64,000 bases of DNA, from NCBI GenBank assembly GCA_964573105.1, contig CAZNIS010000004.1, forward strand, positions 98,767-162,766, written 5' to 3'. Position 1 is the first letter of the stretch. Every line of letters starts with the position of its first letter. Under the pieces are notes generated by a model. The model ran no database searches. It was not told where the DNA came from and saw only the letters and a program-made list of their open reading frames with translations. Below are positions 56,455 to 64,000 of this stretch, piece after piece. Position numbers and translations under genes: made by a program. This stretch comes from CAKZSB01 sp964573105. Its GTDB lineage: Bacteria > Pseudomonadota > Gammaproteobacteria > Granulosicoccales > Granulosicoccaceae.

Positions 56455-57294
56455 ATGGACCTCGAAGTTCTCTACTCCGGATTGCACAGTTCAAGTGCAA
56501 TGATCCTCTTGAACAATATAATAAAAGATGTGTTCCCATCGGTGCAGACCATGCACTACGACACTGACCCGGAATCCGGATTTGGCAGGAAACTGCGACG
56601 CACCGGACAGACTGAATCACCCGAGTGCGCAATCGTATTCCTCACTCCCGAGAGCCGCCGCTTCGACTGGCTGATATTCGAGACCGGTGCTCTGGTCGGT
56701 GTGATCCCGACCAATCGAATTTTTCTCGTCGTCGCTGGTATGAACATCGGCGACATACCCACAGGCCCGCTGAGAACACTACAGGCATTCCAATTCAACG
56801 AGGATGGGATTGCCTCGCTACTTGAGAAACTGAGTCACACCATCGCCGATGAATCTATTGACAGCACGCAGATCGTTACCGCGTTGCAGAATCGTTCAAC
56901 CGAACTGCAAACCAAAATAGACGATTTCACGCACCGCTTCCCCAGTGCGGTAAAACAGCCGTTACCAGACTGCGAAGGCATGACCAATACAGTTTTCTAC
57001 CAGTTCGACGTGAAAAAAAGTGTACGACACAAACTTGAATCGAGCGATCTCGAAGCCGGATGGAGTGGCAACGTCAGGTTGTTTGTCAACTACACAGGTC
57101 TGGCCGATGAAAACGCATTCAGCCGCTACCGTTACGCCATTCTGGCGATCGGGTACCCAAGCACCAGCGAAGGTGAAGACGCTATCAGACAGGTATTGTA
57201 CGGCGAGATCGGGCTTGAATTAGGCGAGATCACCAGCCTGGATATCCGAATGCAAAAAATCTACGCCGCATTTGAACAAGTTGTGCAACATTAG
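56455..57294 (+). CDS. TIR-like domain protein A, 279 aa
   Basis: Cytoplasmic protein with an N-terminal TIR-like domain (about 1-125) and a C-terminal domain I do not recognise (about 160-279). The TIR assignment rests on the order of an opening beta strand LEVLYSG, a DPESGFGRKL segment, and the block CAIVFLTPESRRFDWLIFE with Glu76, then TGALVG and DIPTGPLRTLQAF. This matches the pattern of bacterial TIR proteins of the LTPEN-PW-FEAGAL type, where the Glu after the Trp is the NADase residue. AAGG lies 6 bases before ATG 56455. It is a full-length paralog of the gene at 61813. An NAD-hydrolysing or signalling role is inference. Confidence 0.72.
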   Translation: MDLEVLYSGLHSSSAMILLNNIIKDVFPSVQTMHYDTDPESGFGRKLRRTGQTESPECAIVFLTPESRRFDWLIFETGALVGVIPTNRIFLVVAGMNIGDIPTGPLRTLQAFQFNEDGIASLLEKLSHTIADESIDSTQIVTALQNRSTELQTKIDDFTHRFPSAVKQPLPDCEGMTNTVFYQFDVKKSVRHKLESSDLEAGWSGNVRLFVNYTGLADENAFSRYRYAILAIGYPSTSEGEDAIRQVLYGEIGLELGEITSLDIRMQKIYAAFEQVVQH

Positions 57295-57476
57295 CACGTT
57301 TGATTGACACATACGCCAACAAGCAGATTCCATGTAGATCCAGCCAGGTCAGGTTACGCTCACAGTCAACACGTCCGATTGGGCAACGCACACTATTGCA
57401 GGATATTGCAACCGGTTATCAACGCAGATAAGGTTAAGGACAACACAATAAACTCCTAATCGTACGAGAGAGCCCC

Positions 57477-57977
57477 ATGATTCGTTTGATCGCAACAGGC
57501 ATCAGTACAATATTCATCTCCGCCATGCTGCTGTCCACCAGCGTACACGCACAGCAGACCAACACCTCGCAATCAGCGATGGTGGAACTCTGGTCACCCG
57601 GTGACAGCGGACAGAGAATGCGTATCCGTGGCCGAGTCACCAGCAGCGATGGCACACCACTGGCTAACGTGCAAATCCGTGTCCGGCACGCAGACAGTGC
57701 AGGCGTCGACAGAAGCTACCACCAGGGGATCGTTACCACCAATGGACGCGGTGTTTATCAGTTCGGCTCCGTTATCCCGGGCAACAGTCATCGCTTGAGC
57801 CACGTGCATGTCTACATTGACCACACGGGCTATCGCTACGTCGAAACAGAGTTTTACTTTAAAGACGACCCAAAAGCCAACCCCAACGATCCGAACGCCA
57901 TATTTCTTGAAGAGGGGAATTCTGACGGCGAAAAAATAATGTACGGCCGTTGGGATATTACACTCACACCCGAGTGA
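57477..57977 (+). CDS. Exported intradiol-dioxygenase-like protein, 166 aa
   Basis: Small exported protein with a clear signal peptide (cleavage about after STSVHA, residue 25). The body has a transthyretin-like/intradiol ring-cleavage dioxygenase fold: RGRVTSSDGTPLANVQIRV, then RLSHVHVYI (HxH ligands) and TEFYFKDDP, equivalent to RPAHIH and TQ-YF--DP of catechol dioxygenases. The usual tyrosine ligands are only partly evident (a candidate Tyr in SYHQGIV), so activity is unsure. GAGAGAG precedes the ATG. The DUF4159 gene follows 49 bases later and is also exported, so the two may form a unit. Confidence 0.75.
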   Translation: MIRLIATGISTIFISAMLLSTSVHAQQTNTSQSAMVELWSPGDSGQRMRIRGRVTSSDGTPLANVQIRVRHADSAGVDRSYHQGIVTTNGRGVYQFGSVIPGNSHRLSHVHVYIDHTGYRYVETEFYFKDDPKANPNDPNAIFLEEGNSDGEKIMYGRWDITLTPE

Positions 57978-58026
57978 GTCAAATGTCAACCAGGAGTGCA
58001 ATCGGCGGGCTCTCTCCTTGACAACC

Positions 58027-58803
58027 ATGAAGCGCCAACCCGCCCTGCTACATTTCCCAGGTTTAAAGGGTTCGGCTTTGGGTTGCCTGCTTTTGGTACC
58101 ATCCGCAGGTTTCACTGAAGAATTACCCCCCCACGAATTTCATTTTGCTCGCGGCATATACAGTGATGACTTCGGCGTAGGAGACGAATCGGGCGGAAGC
58201 TGGTCAATCGACTACCCAAGGGCAGATCGACATTTCCTGTACGCGTTGAATCGACTGAGTGCCATCGACTCATCCCCAAACGAACAAGCTGTGAAGTTGA
58301 CCGACCCGCAACTTCGCCACCTGCCCTTTATTTACGCCCTGGAGATGGGCGCAATGCAACTACAGAAAACAGAGATTTCCGCACTGCGAGAGTACCTTTT
58401 GAGCGGCGGATTTCTGTTTATTGATGACTCATGGGGCAGTTGGGCGTGGGAAAACCTGAATAGCCAGTTAGGACAGGTATTTCCGGATAGAGCCATCGTC
58501 GAGATCCCGCCAACGCATCCCGTATTCAGTATCGTCTATGAATTGACCGAGATAAAGCAAGTGCCAAACTTTCGCAACGGCATCGCCTACGAAAAAACAG
58601 GCATTACACACGAGAGTGATGGCAACGACCCGCAAGTACACGGCATATTTGATGACAACGGAAATCTGATGGTGCTGATCAACTGGAACACTGATCTTGG
58701 AGACGCGTGGGAATGGGCAGACCACCCTGAGTATCCCTCTTTCTTCTCCACCTATGCCGTGAAATTGGGAATCAATGTCGTCATTTACGCGATGACGCAC
58801 TAA
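58027..58803 (+). CDS. Exported DUF4159 protein
   Basis: 258-residue protein with a signal peptide (core GCLLLVPSAGF) and a DUF4159 domain: WSIDYPRADRHFLYALNRLS, LPFIYALEMG, and LLSGGFLFIDDSWGSWAW, then HPVFSIVYEL. DUF4159 has a glutamine-amidotransferase-like fold but no active Cys is visible here; members are often linked to outer-envelope or gliding genes. A TTG three codons upstream is an alternative start. It follows the intradiol-like gene and converges with the isochorismatase gene. Confidence 0.85.
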   Translation: MKRQPALLHFPGLKGSALGCLLLVPSAGFTEELPPHEFHFARGIYSDDFGVGDESGGSWSIDYPRADRHFLYALNRLSAIDSSPNEQAVKLTDPQLRHLPFIYALEMGAMQLQKTEISALREYLLSGGFLFIDDSWGSWAWENLNSQLGQVFPDRAIVEIPPTHPVFSIVYELTEIKQVPNFRNGIAYEKTGITHESDGNDPQVHGIFDDNGNLMVLINWNTDLGDAWEWADHPEYPSFFSTYAVKLGINVVIYAMTH

Positions 58804-58909
58804 CCGGTGTTAAGTGGCCGGCCAGGTGTGGCCGGCAAGGTGCGACCTGCCAGATTAAAACCACCACACAGCGACGACAGTGATACTCAGCCAGGTGTGC
58901 TTGACGCAG

Positions 58910-59464
58910 TCACAAACCAGGATGGGCCAAAATGTCGGCCGTCCCTACTACTGTGCAAAACTCACCATTGAGACTGGCCAGCGTTATTTCATGCACCTGC
59001 TCGGCAGTAAATAGCGTACCACCGTCGGCCCGTCGCTCGTGAGTAGCCGTTGCATCGCCCGCCAACCAGATATTGAAACCCAGATCAGACCCCATACGCA
59101 CCGTACTCGACACACAATGATCCGTCGTCAAGCCAACCACAACCAGATCAACAATACCCTGATTCTGCAGAAACTCTTGCAATTCGGTGCCGATAAAGGC
59201 GCAATTCACCGATTTCTCAAATAATACCTCGTCCGTCAGGGGCTGCACGACCTCTTTGATTTCATTCCCCGGAAGCTGCGGACGCAAATTTGAATACTTC
59301 TCTGTCGAGTTGTGTTTCACATGAACTACCGTTCGTGCCTTCCTCCGCCATTCAGCGAGCAACATCGCCATATTAGTCTCGGCATCCGGGTTGTTTCGTC
59401 TACCGATCCTGGGATCGTCCAGCCCTTTTTGCACATCAATGATCAACAGTGCAGCATGATTCAT
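58910..59464 (-). CDS. Isochorismatase-family cysteine hydrolase
   Basis: 184-residue hydrolase with the complete family triad: Asp10 in LLIIDVQ, Lys84 in LFEKSVNCAF, and Cys117 in GLTTDHCVSST. Members hydrolyse isochorismate, nicotinamide, N-carbamoyl compounds or oxamate; this one is closest in pattern to generic cysteine hydrolases rather than to PncA. ATG 59464 gives the canonical N-terminus. Because it lies near TIR-like genes, a link to nicotinamide metabolism is conceivable, but the sequence alone does not support it. Confidence 0.9.
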   Translation of the reverse strand: MNHAALLIIDVQKGLDDPRIGRRNNPDAETNMAMLLAEWRRKARTVVHVKHNSTEKYSNLRPQLPGNEIKEVVQPLTDEVLFEKSVNCAFIGTELQEFLQNQGIVDLVVVGLTTDHCVSSTVRMGSDLGFNIWLAGDATATHERRADGGTLFTAEQVHEITLASLNGEFCTVVGTADILAHPGL

Positions 59465-59592
59465 ACGAATGACCGACAGAAGTAAAAGATGGCTATAGAA
59501 CTACACGCAAACCTGTATCGCGAATAGCTTACTGCAACACGCTACATGTGACGCAGGGGGCAGGCACCGGGCGCATACCCCGGCCCGGTAAC

Positions 59593-61359
59593 CTAGCTCG
59601 ACAATTCTTCCTCGACCGCCACATTGAAACAATGCGGACAATAGCCCTTCTTTACAAAGCTTGGCTCAGAGGAGGCGAAACTTTGACCACAGTGGTGACA
59701 GGAGACACTGGTAGATTCGATTTGCTCCATCTCAACAACGTATCGTTTGATCTCGGCACTAAACTGGTCCAGCTCCATCGGGCAAAGCGGCGCAAGCTCC
59801 AGCGTTTCAAATTCACTGTAGGCCTCAAGAAAATACCCCAGGTCGGTGTGATAGAAGTGATACTCCTTGCGCAAAGCACTGGGTATTCTGGATGGATCAA
59901 TAGGGTGAATTAGCCGAAAGTTGTATAACTCGTTGACGGCAGACAGTGTCGTCAGGTTGCAGTTTTTACTGACCAGAAACGTGCGGCTGCCGGTCGCTTT
60001 TGCCACTGACAGTATCTTTTGAAAGAGTTCTCTCCTGCCCTTGCGAGCACCCACGATCTCGTCTTTCGTGCGAATACTGTGATCCCTGATCATCGACAGC
60101 AATTCTCCACGCCGCCAGAGCGGCGCGATACTAAAATGCTTCTCGTGTGCGCACGCGCAGAACAACTGAATAAAGTCACGTGGAATTCTGCCACTGCCCC
60201 GCACAATGTCCATCAGTGACTTGTCATCTTTGAAGATGTAGGAGAAAAATCCCTCCGGCGGCTTGCCGGTAAACTCACCCATATCATTGGTCTTTGAAAA
60301 CTGCCTGATTCTGCTGTCAACCTTGCACAGACGCTTGAACATCATTTCCGAATAAAAGGCGTGCGAGTTCTCTTCCGAGTGGTACACCTGATCAAGATCA
60401 CAGGCCACGAACATATCCGCCCCCAACTCCAGGCCGATACCACCCTGCTCACGCCATTCATTGAATTTCGATACGCCCTTGATACTGGCGATTTTGATGG
60501 TAATCAGCGAAGAGCCACCAAAGGTCTTGCGCAGCAACTCTGCAAAATAGACCTGAATCCGGTCATCCTTCAAACGGTTGATATCCGCCCATTCATCGAT
60601 CAGCACATACAGGTGCTTCACTTCAACCGCCCGCATCATTTCTTCAAGCTTCTTGCGCAGTGGTTGATAGCGCCTGGCCGACTGAAAGACATAATCGGTA
60701 CTCTCGGTCGACGAACTGCTGTTCTCCCGGCCATGCTGAACGTCACCGCCAAGCGAACCAGTCCCAGCGACTTTGCCATCCGCCAGACTGCTCTCCACGC
60801 CAATCATGGTTGAGACGCCACCCTGGGTGTTACTCTTTGATCCGGCACCGGAGGTGGTCGTACTGCTCACCGGCACCTTGCGCAGCGGGGGGTACTCAGC
60901 AATCCCGTGTATATCCAGAACCAGCGAGTCCAGTAGATCTGTATTGCCGGAGAATTTTCTGATCACCCGCTGCAGCGGCGACAGATTCGTCGTGTCGGTG
61001 TATTCGTCAAACAATTGCGACGCAAACTTACGCACGAACTCGTAGAAGTACTCAACAGCCCTGTGTTCATCAGAGATGGATGCCGCGTAGCCCGATGCTG
61101 AGGGGATGCAACTTCTCATATCGATGTACAGACAATAGGAATCACTCTCCTTTCTGGCGATATAGTCCCCAAACGCATTCAGCAGCATGGTTTTGCCCGC
61201 GCCGCGTCGCCCAAAGATCACCTGCCAGTCGTGAGTTTCCAGTTGCGACAATAACCTGAAGTCGACAAACCGCTCACCATCGAAGGAATCCATTTCCTCA
61301 CGGAGCGATAGCTTGTGAAGGTTTTCCAGAGCCTCGGGAAGGAATGAAGAGATTGACAT
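59593..61359 (-). CDS. P-loop ATPase with C-terminal zinc ribbon
   Basis: 588-residue ATPase. Walker A is GRRGAGKT (50-57), and Walker B is LYVLIDEWAD (250-259). A Ser/Thr/Gly-rich low-complexity insertion at about 163-222 separates them. A predicted helical region follows (KRLCKVDSRIRQF through SGRIPRDFIQLF), then a winged-helix-like segment, and finally a zinc ribbon with CHHC (554-557) and CPHC (574-577). The layout resembles ORC/Cdc6-like or STAND-type ATPases of defence loci more than housekeeping enzymes; the exact family is not certain. ATG 61359 gives MSISSFLPEALENL; AGGAG lies about 12 bases upstream. It is divergent from TIR-like B. Confidence 0.8.
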   Translation of the reverse strand: MSISSFLPEALENLHKLSLREEMDSFDGERFVDFRLLSQLETHDWQVIFGRRGAGKTMLLNAFGDYIARKESDSYCLYIDMRSCIPSASGYAASISDEHRAVEYFYEFVRKFASQLFDEYTDTTNLSPLQRVIRKFSGNTDLLDSLVLDIHGIAEYPPLRKVPVSSTTTSGAGSKSNTQGGVSTMIGVESSLADGKVAGTGSLGGDVQHGRENSSSSTESTDYVFQSARRYQPLRKKLEEMMRAVEVKHLYVLIDEWADINRLKDDRIQVYFAELLRKTFGGSSLITIKIASIKGVSKFNEWREQGGIGLELGADMFVACDLDQVYHSEENSHAFYSEMMFKRLCKVDSRIRQFSKTNDMGEFTGKPPEGFFSYIFKDDKSLMDIVRGSGRIPRDFIQLFCACAHEKHFSIAPLWRRGELLSMIRDHSIRTKDEIVGARKGRRELFQKILSVAKATGSRTFLVSKNCNLTTLSAVNELYNFRLIHPIDPSRIPSALRKEYHFYHTDLGYFLEAYSEFETLELAPLCPMELDQFSAEIKRYVVEMEQIESTSVSCHHCGQSFASSEPSFVKKGYCPHCFNVAVEEELSS

Positions 61360-61812
61360 GCTGACTATTGCTCCTGCAACGACTACGTCCAGCGGGATAG
61401 CTGCAATTACGCACTGAGTGGGATCATCAATACTTCGGACGAACGGCGGGTAACTTATAGGAAGGAATAGACCAGTCAGGCGATTTGTCAAGAAGGCCCA
61501 GGCTGCCCCGCCGAGCTCGACGCCTACTTGAGTACACCGACACCGCCTAAGAGGACGCGACGGGATACACAACAACCTTCAAAATAGCTAGCCTGGAGCA
61601 TGATATCGCGCACAATCTTACGCCGGGAGAGCACTTGTGGTTAAGCTGGCCGAAAGACAATCGCTGTCGGTCAAAGACGACAATAACCACAGGCGAATTC
61701 TGTTGCCGTCCCTAACCGTAGCACGGCAACATCAGCCCGGTTATATTGGCCCGACAAATTATCCGAATAATCAAACGCAAATAAGCGCCATACGTTCAAT
61801 CCTGCTTCTACC
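61360..61812. other. Divergent spacer between ATPase and TIR-like B genes
   Basis: 453 bases without a credible gene. It should carry promoters for the ATPase (minus) and TIR-like B (plus). It contains the nested inverted repeat at 61634-61693. One open frame here (61637-61993) overlaps the TIR gene out of frame and is not supported. Confidence 0.6.
61634..61693. other. Nested inverted repeat / structured element
   Basis: Outer stem CTTGTGGTTA pairs with TAACCACAGG (10 pairs with one G-T), enclosing a 40-base loop. Inside it, GGCCGA pairs with TCGGTC (one G-T) and, alternatively, GACA pairs with TGTC. Position is midway between the divergent ATPase and TIR-like B genes. Confidence 0.6.
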
Positions 61813-62652
61813 ATGCAAATACTCGTTCGATACTCTGGGAACTCCAGTACAAGCGTTATTCTTTATCTCAGCAATGCACTTAAAGATTCGTTTCCAAAAG
61901 CAACTCCATTCCTGGCTGACGCAGACCCGGAATCCGGCTTTCGCAGACAACTCTCCGTCGGCAAACTCTTGCAACCGGATGATTGCGCGATAGTCGTACT
62001 CACTCCGGATAGCCGTCGTTCAGACTGGCTGTTGTTCGAGGTTGGCGTACTGGTTGGCTCAATCCCGACAGACCAGATAGTCCTGGTGGTCGCCGGAATG
62101 GAAACCTCAGATATCCCAATTGGCCCGCTGCGCGAAATCAACGCATACGAGTTTGACGAAAGCGGCATGGAGAGAATGTTCGAACAACTGGGTCAGCAAA
62201 TATCCAGGATCGATGAAAACGCAACGGTGTCGCCATCCGCGCACCGCAATTACCAAGGCGAGTTGAAATCCGCGATCCAGACAAACAGCGACCTATTCCC
62301 CGATCCTGTCAGACAGCCCGTTCCAGACTATGAGGGCTTCACCCACACAATGACCTATCTGTTCGATTTAGAAGAGGATGCAAGACACAAGCTCGATGCA
62401 ATCGACAGCGAAACCTGCTGGAACGACAACATACGACTATTCATCAACTACATCGGCGCCACCAGCCTCAATGAACACTCACGTTTTCGCTACAGCGCAC
62501 TGGCGGTGGGATACCCCACCACCAACGATGGAAAAGCGGCGCTTCACCAAAAGCTCTACAAGGAGATTGGCATTGAAATTGGCGAGCTGACGATGGTCGA
62601 TATCCGAACCCAGAAGATTTACGCGTCATTTGAAGAGGTTGTACAGTACTGA
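61813..62652 (+). CDS. TIR-like domain protein B, 279 aa
   Basis: Full-length paralog of the 56455 gene, exactly the same length. It shares DPESGF, CAIVVLTPDSRRSDWLLFE, then VGVLVGSIPT, LVVAGM and DIPIGPLRE in the TIR-like N-domain, with Glu76 conserved. The C-domain shares GYPTTNDGKAAL and IGELTMVDIRTQKIYASFEE. No signal peptide or membrane helix is present. It starts at ATG 61813 without an obvious ribosome site. Being divergent from the zinc-ribbon ATPase, it is the natural partner for a joint effector-ATPase unit, though nothing here proves that. Confidence 0.72.
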   Translation: MQILVRYSGNSSTSVILYLSNALKDSFPKATPFLADADPESGFRRQLSVGKLLQPDDCAIVVLTPDSRRSDWLLFEVGVLVGSIPTDQIVLVVAGMETSDIPIGPLREINAYEFDESGMERMFEQLGQQISRIDENATVSPSAHRNYQGELKSAIQTNSDLFPDPVRQPVPDYEGFTHTMTYLFDLEEDARHKLDAIDSETCWNDNIRLFINYIGATSLNEHSRFRYSALAVGYPTTNDGKAALHQKLYKEIGIEIGELTMVDIRTQKIYASFEEVVQY

Positions 62653-62787
62653 TAGCGGATCATCGTGGCACTGAGTTCAAACCAAAAACAGGTCCGTCAG
62701 TGAAACAACCAATACAGCACACCGGATCGTAAAGGATGTCGAGCCAATAACGCCGGGCACTAACAGGCTGCTGTCAATTCGCAGAAA

Positions 62788-64000
62788 CTATCGCAGGCTT
62801 GTCGATAAATTCCCCGCAGTCAGCGTCGCCCGATAACCCGTCGCCTCGTTGAAATTATATAGCCTGCTTCCATCGTCTCCCTGAGCAGAAATTCGTTGAA
62901 TCTGATCACTGGCTTGCAGCATCTCTGCCTCGGTAATTTCATCATTGGAAATGAGCACGGTAAGCACCCTGAAGTCCTGCCCAACTGACGCAGCCGGACT
63001 TCTCGTCGGTATTTCCTTGCTGGCCAGAAACTGCGTAAAAGTCTGCCGGTCTACGCTGTCGGCTGTGAAGTTTTGGTAGTTAGAGTCCCTCTCTGTTGAG
63101 ACGGCATTCGTCGCAGGCGCTATATCCGCCACCTCGACAGCGTCGACCAGGCCCATCAAATACAACTCCACATCGTTGTAGGGCAGAGAGTTGCCTCCAT
63201 TGGCAATAGTACCGAAAGACTGCGCGCGGTAGTTGCCGCCCCCAAGGTCTTCGAGTGTACTTAGATCATAGCCGCCGAGCTGACCCTTACCGCCACCAAA
63301 CCCGGTATGACCCCAGTGCGACCGAGCGGACGTTGAACACACATAGTTACCCCAGTTATGAGCCAGCTCGTGTAAACCCGGGCCGTTCCAGAGACCGGTG
63401 CGATAGGGAAAATGCATGATACCCTGCAACTGGCCTTCCGAACCATAGGAGGCAGTCGAATCAAAGATCCCCAGACCAATCCCGGCGACTTCATTTTTTA
63501 CGTTGTAAAAGCGGCCAAATGCTGCACCCTCGGGTCGCTCAGTATTGTTGGAGATGACGAAAACAAAGTCGAAGTCATCCGCGAAAGTCAGGTAAATCCT
63601 GCGCAGCAGTATCGATAACAAGCCACTATCCAGTGGATCAACTGAGATGTCGAAGTAGTTCGGCACCTGAAGATAGGCCAGATAATCATCCGCGTCTATT
63701 TGAGGGTCTGAAAAATTGGTCAGATCATCGATTGTTTGAGGCGACGGAATCAGCAATTTCGGCTCATCTGCGCTCTCAAGCGTCTGCACCCAAAACCCCG
63801 CCCAGGTATCAATCGTACTGTCACTGGAAGTGGCACCACTAAGTTGAACATACTGCCCAAGCGTAGCATCGTAAGCCCAGAATGTTTGCGACAGCATACC
63901 CAGCAGTTGCGCAAGAAATAGATTGCACCCGTAATAGGAACATCCGTTGAACCTCCCCCAATAATGTAGACAGTGGGATAAATGAATTCGTTAAGCGTTA
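62788..64000 (-). CDS. HExxH metallopeptidase-like exported protein, apparent frameshift near 63895 (N-terminus beyond window)
   Basis: The main open frame (62788-63897, 369 codons) carries LHELAHNWGNY, an HExxH zinc site near 63358-63374. Downstream blocks CSTSARSHWGHTGFGG and SLPYNDVELYLMGL could provide a further ligand. Upstream of 63897 this frame reads poorly, but a second frame is open from the window edge to about 63890 and reads as ordinary protein (VYIIGGGSTDVPITGAIYF). A single-base deletion or assembly error at about 63890-63912 would join them into one gene. The second half has no membrane segment. The family cannot be named beyond a zinc metallopeptidase-like fold. Confidence 0.65.

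Noticed and set aside
58910..59464. Isochorismatase-family hydrolase as a nicotinamidase partner of the TIR-like proteins
   Set aside because: Triad is complete but PncA-specific metal motif is not evident; proximity alone is insufficient.
61637..61993. 118-codon plus-strand frame overlapping TIR-like B
   Set aside because: Out of frame with the supported TIR gene and without domain or start signals.

Overview
The window looks like a scaffold piece from a GC-rich gammaproteobacterium, probably marine. The evidence is a GcvA-type LysR gene, a tandem glycine riboswitch, a CHASE-PAS-GGDEF-EAL protein and a LEPR-XLL/DUF4347 giant surface protein. The taxonomic guess is weak because no rRNA or other strong marker is present. 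A run of exactly 100 N (6601-6700) is an assembly gap that cuts two genes. No tRNA, rRNA, CRISPR array or insertion sequence was recognised.

Layout. 1-4.4 kb: an isopropylmalate/isocitrate dehydrogenase-family gene (cut by the window edge), an SDR oxidoreductase, an amidase, a LysR regulator and a small gene with a strong terminator. 4.5-8.8 kb: a secreted DUF4114/LruC protein and a D-2-hydroxyacid dehydrogenase, both truncated by the gap, then tyrS. 9-12.8 kb: a two-gene signalling unit (periplasmic binding protein plus CHASE-PAS-GGDEF-EAL protein). 13-17.9 kb: a TauE-type permease, a TauD-like dioxygenase, a tandem glycine riboswitch leading a DadA-like FAD amino-acid dehydrogenase, a glutathione S-transferase and a DUF1127 protein. 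18-22.5 kb: LysR, Old Yellow Enzyme and LMW phosphatase genes with overlapping ends, a Tat-like exported protein and a cytochrome P450. 22.7-25.3 kb: a very long coiled-coil OmpA-family protein. 25.6-31.7 kb: an oxidative catabolic neighbourhood (Rieske oxygenase, FMN 2-hydroxyacid oxidase, two LLM flavin enzymes, a VOC protein, an amidohydrolase). 31.8-33 kb: DUF2200 and SET-domain proteins.

33-53.2 kb is one gene: a 6737-residue protein with an N-terminal LEPR-XLL motif, a DUF4347 domain, a beta-helix, CBM9-like, LamG, C-type-lectin-like, cadherin-like and delta-60 modules, and a C-terminal membrane segment. Two consecutive units of about 2.8 kb inside it are internal duplicates. It is followed by a LonB-type ATP-dependent protease.

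56.4-64 kb looks accessory. Two paralogous 279-residue proteins with a TIR-like N-terminal domain lie about 4.5 kb apart. Between them are a P-loop ATPase with a C-terminal zinc ribbon, two exported proteins (intradiol-dioxygenase-like and DUF4159) and an isochorismatase-family hydrolase. The ATPase and the second TIR-like gene are divergent across a 453-base spacer that contains a nested inverted repeat. This TIR-like/ATPase arrangement is the best candidate here for an undescribed defence or signalling system; the role is inference. The window ends in a HExxH metallopeptidase-like gene with an apparent frameshift.
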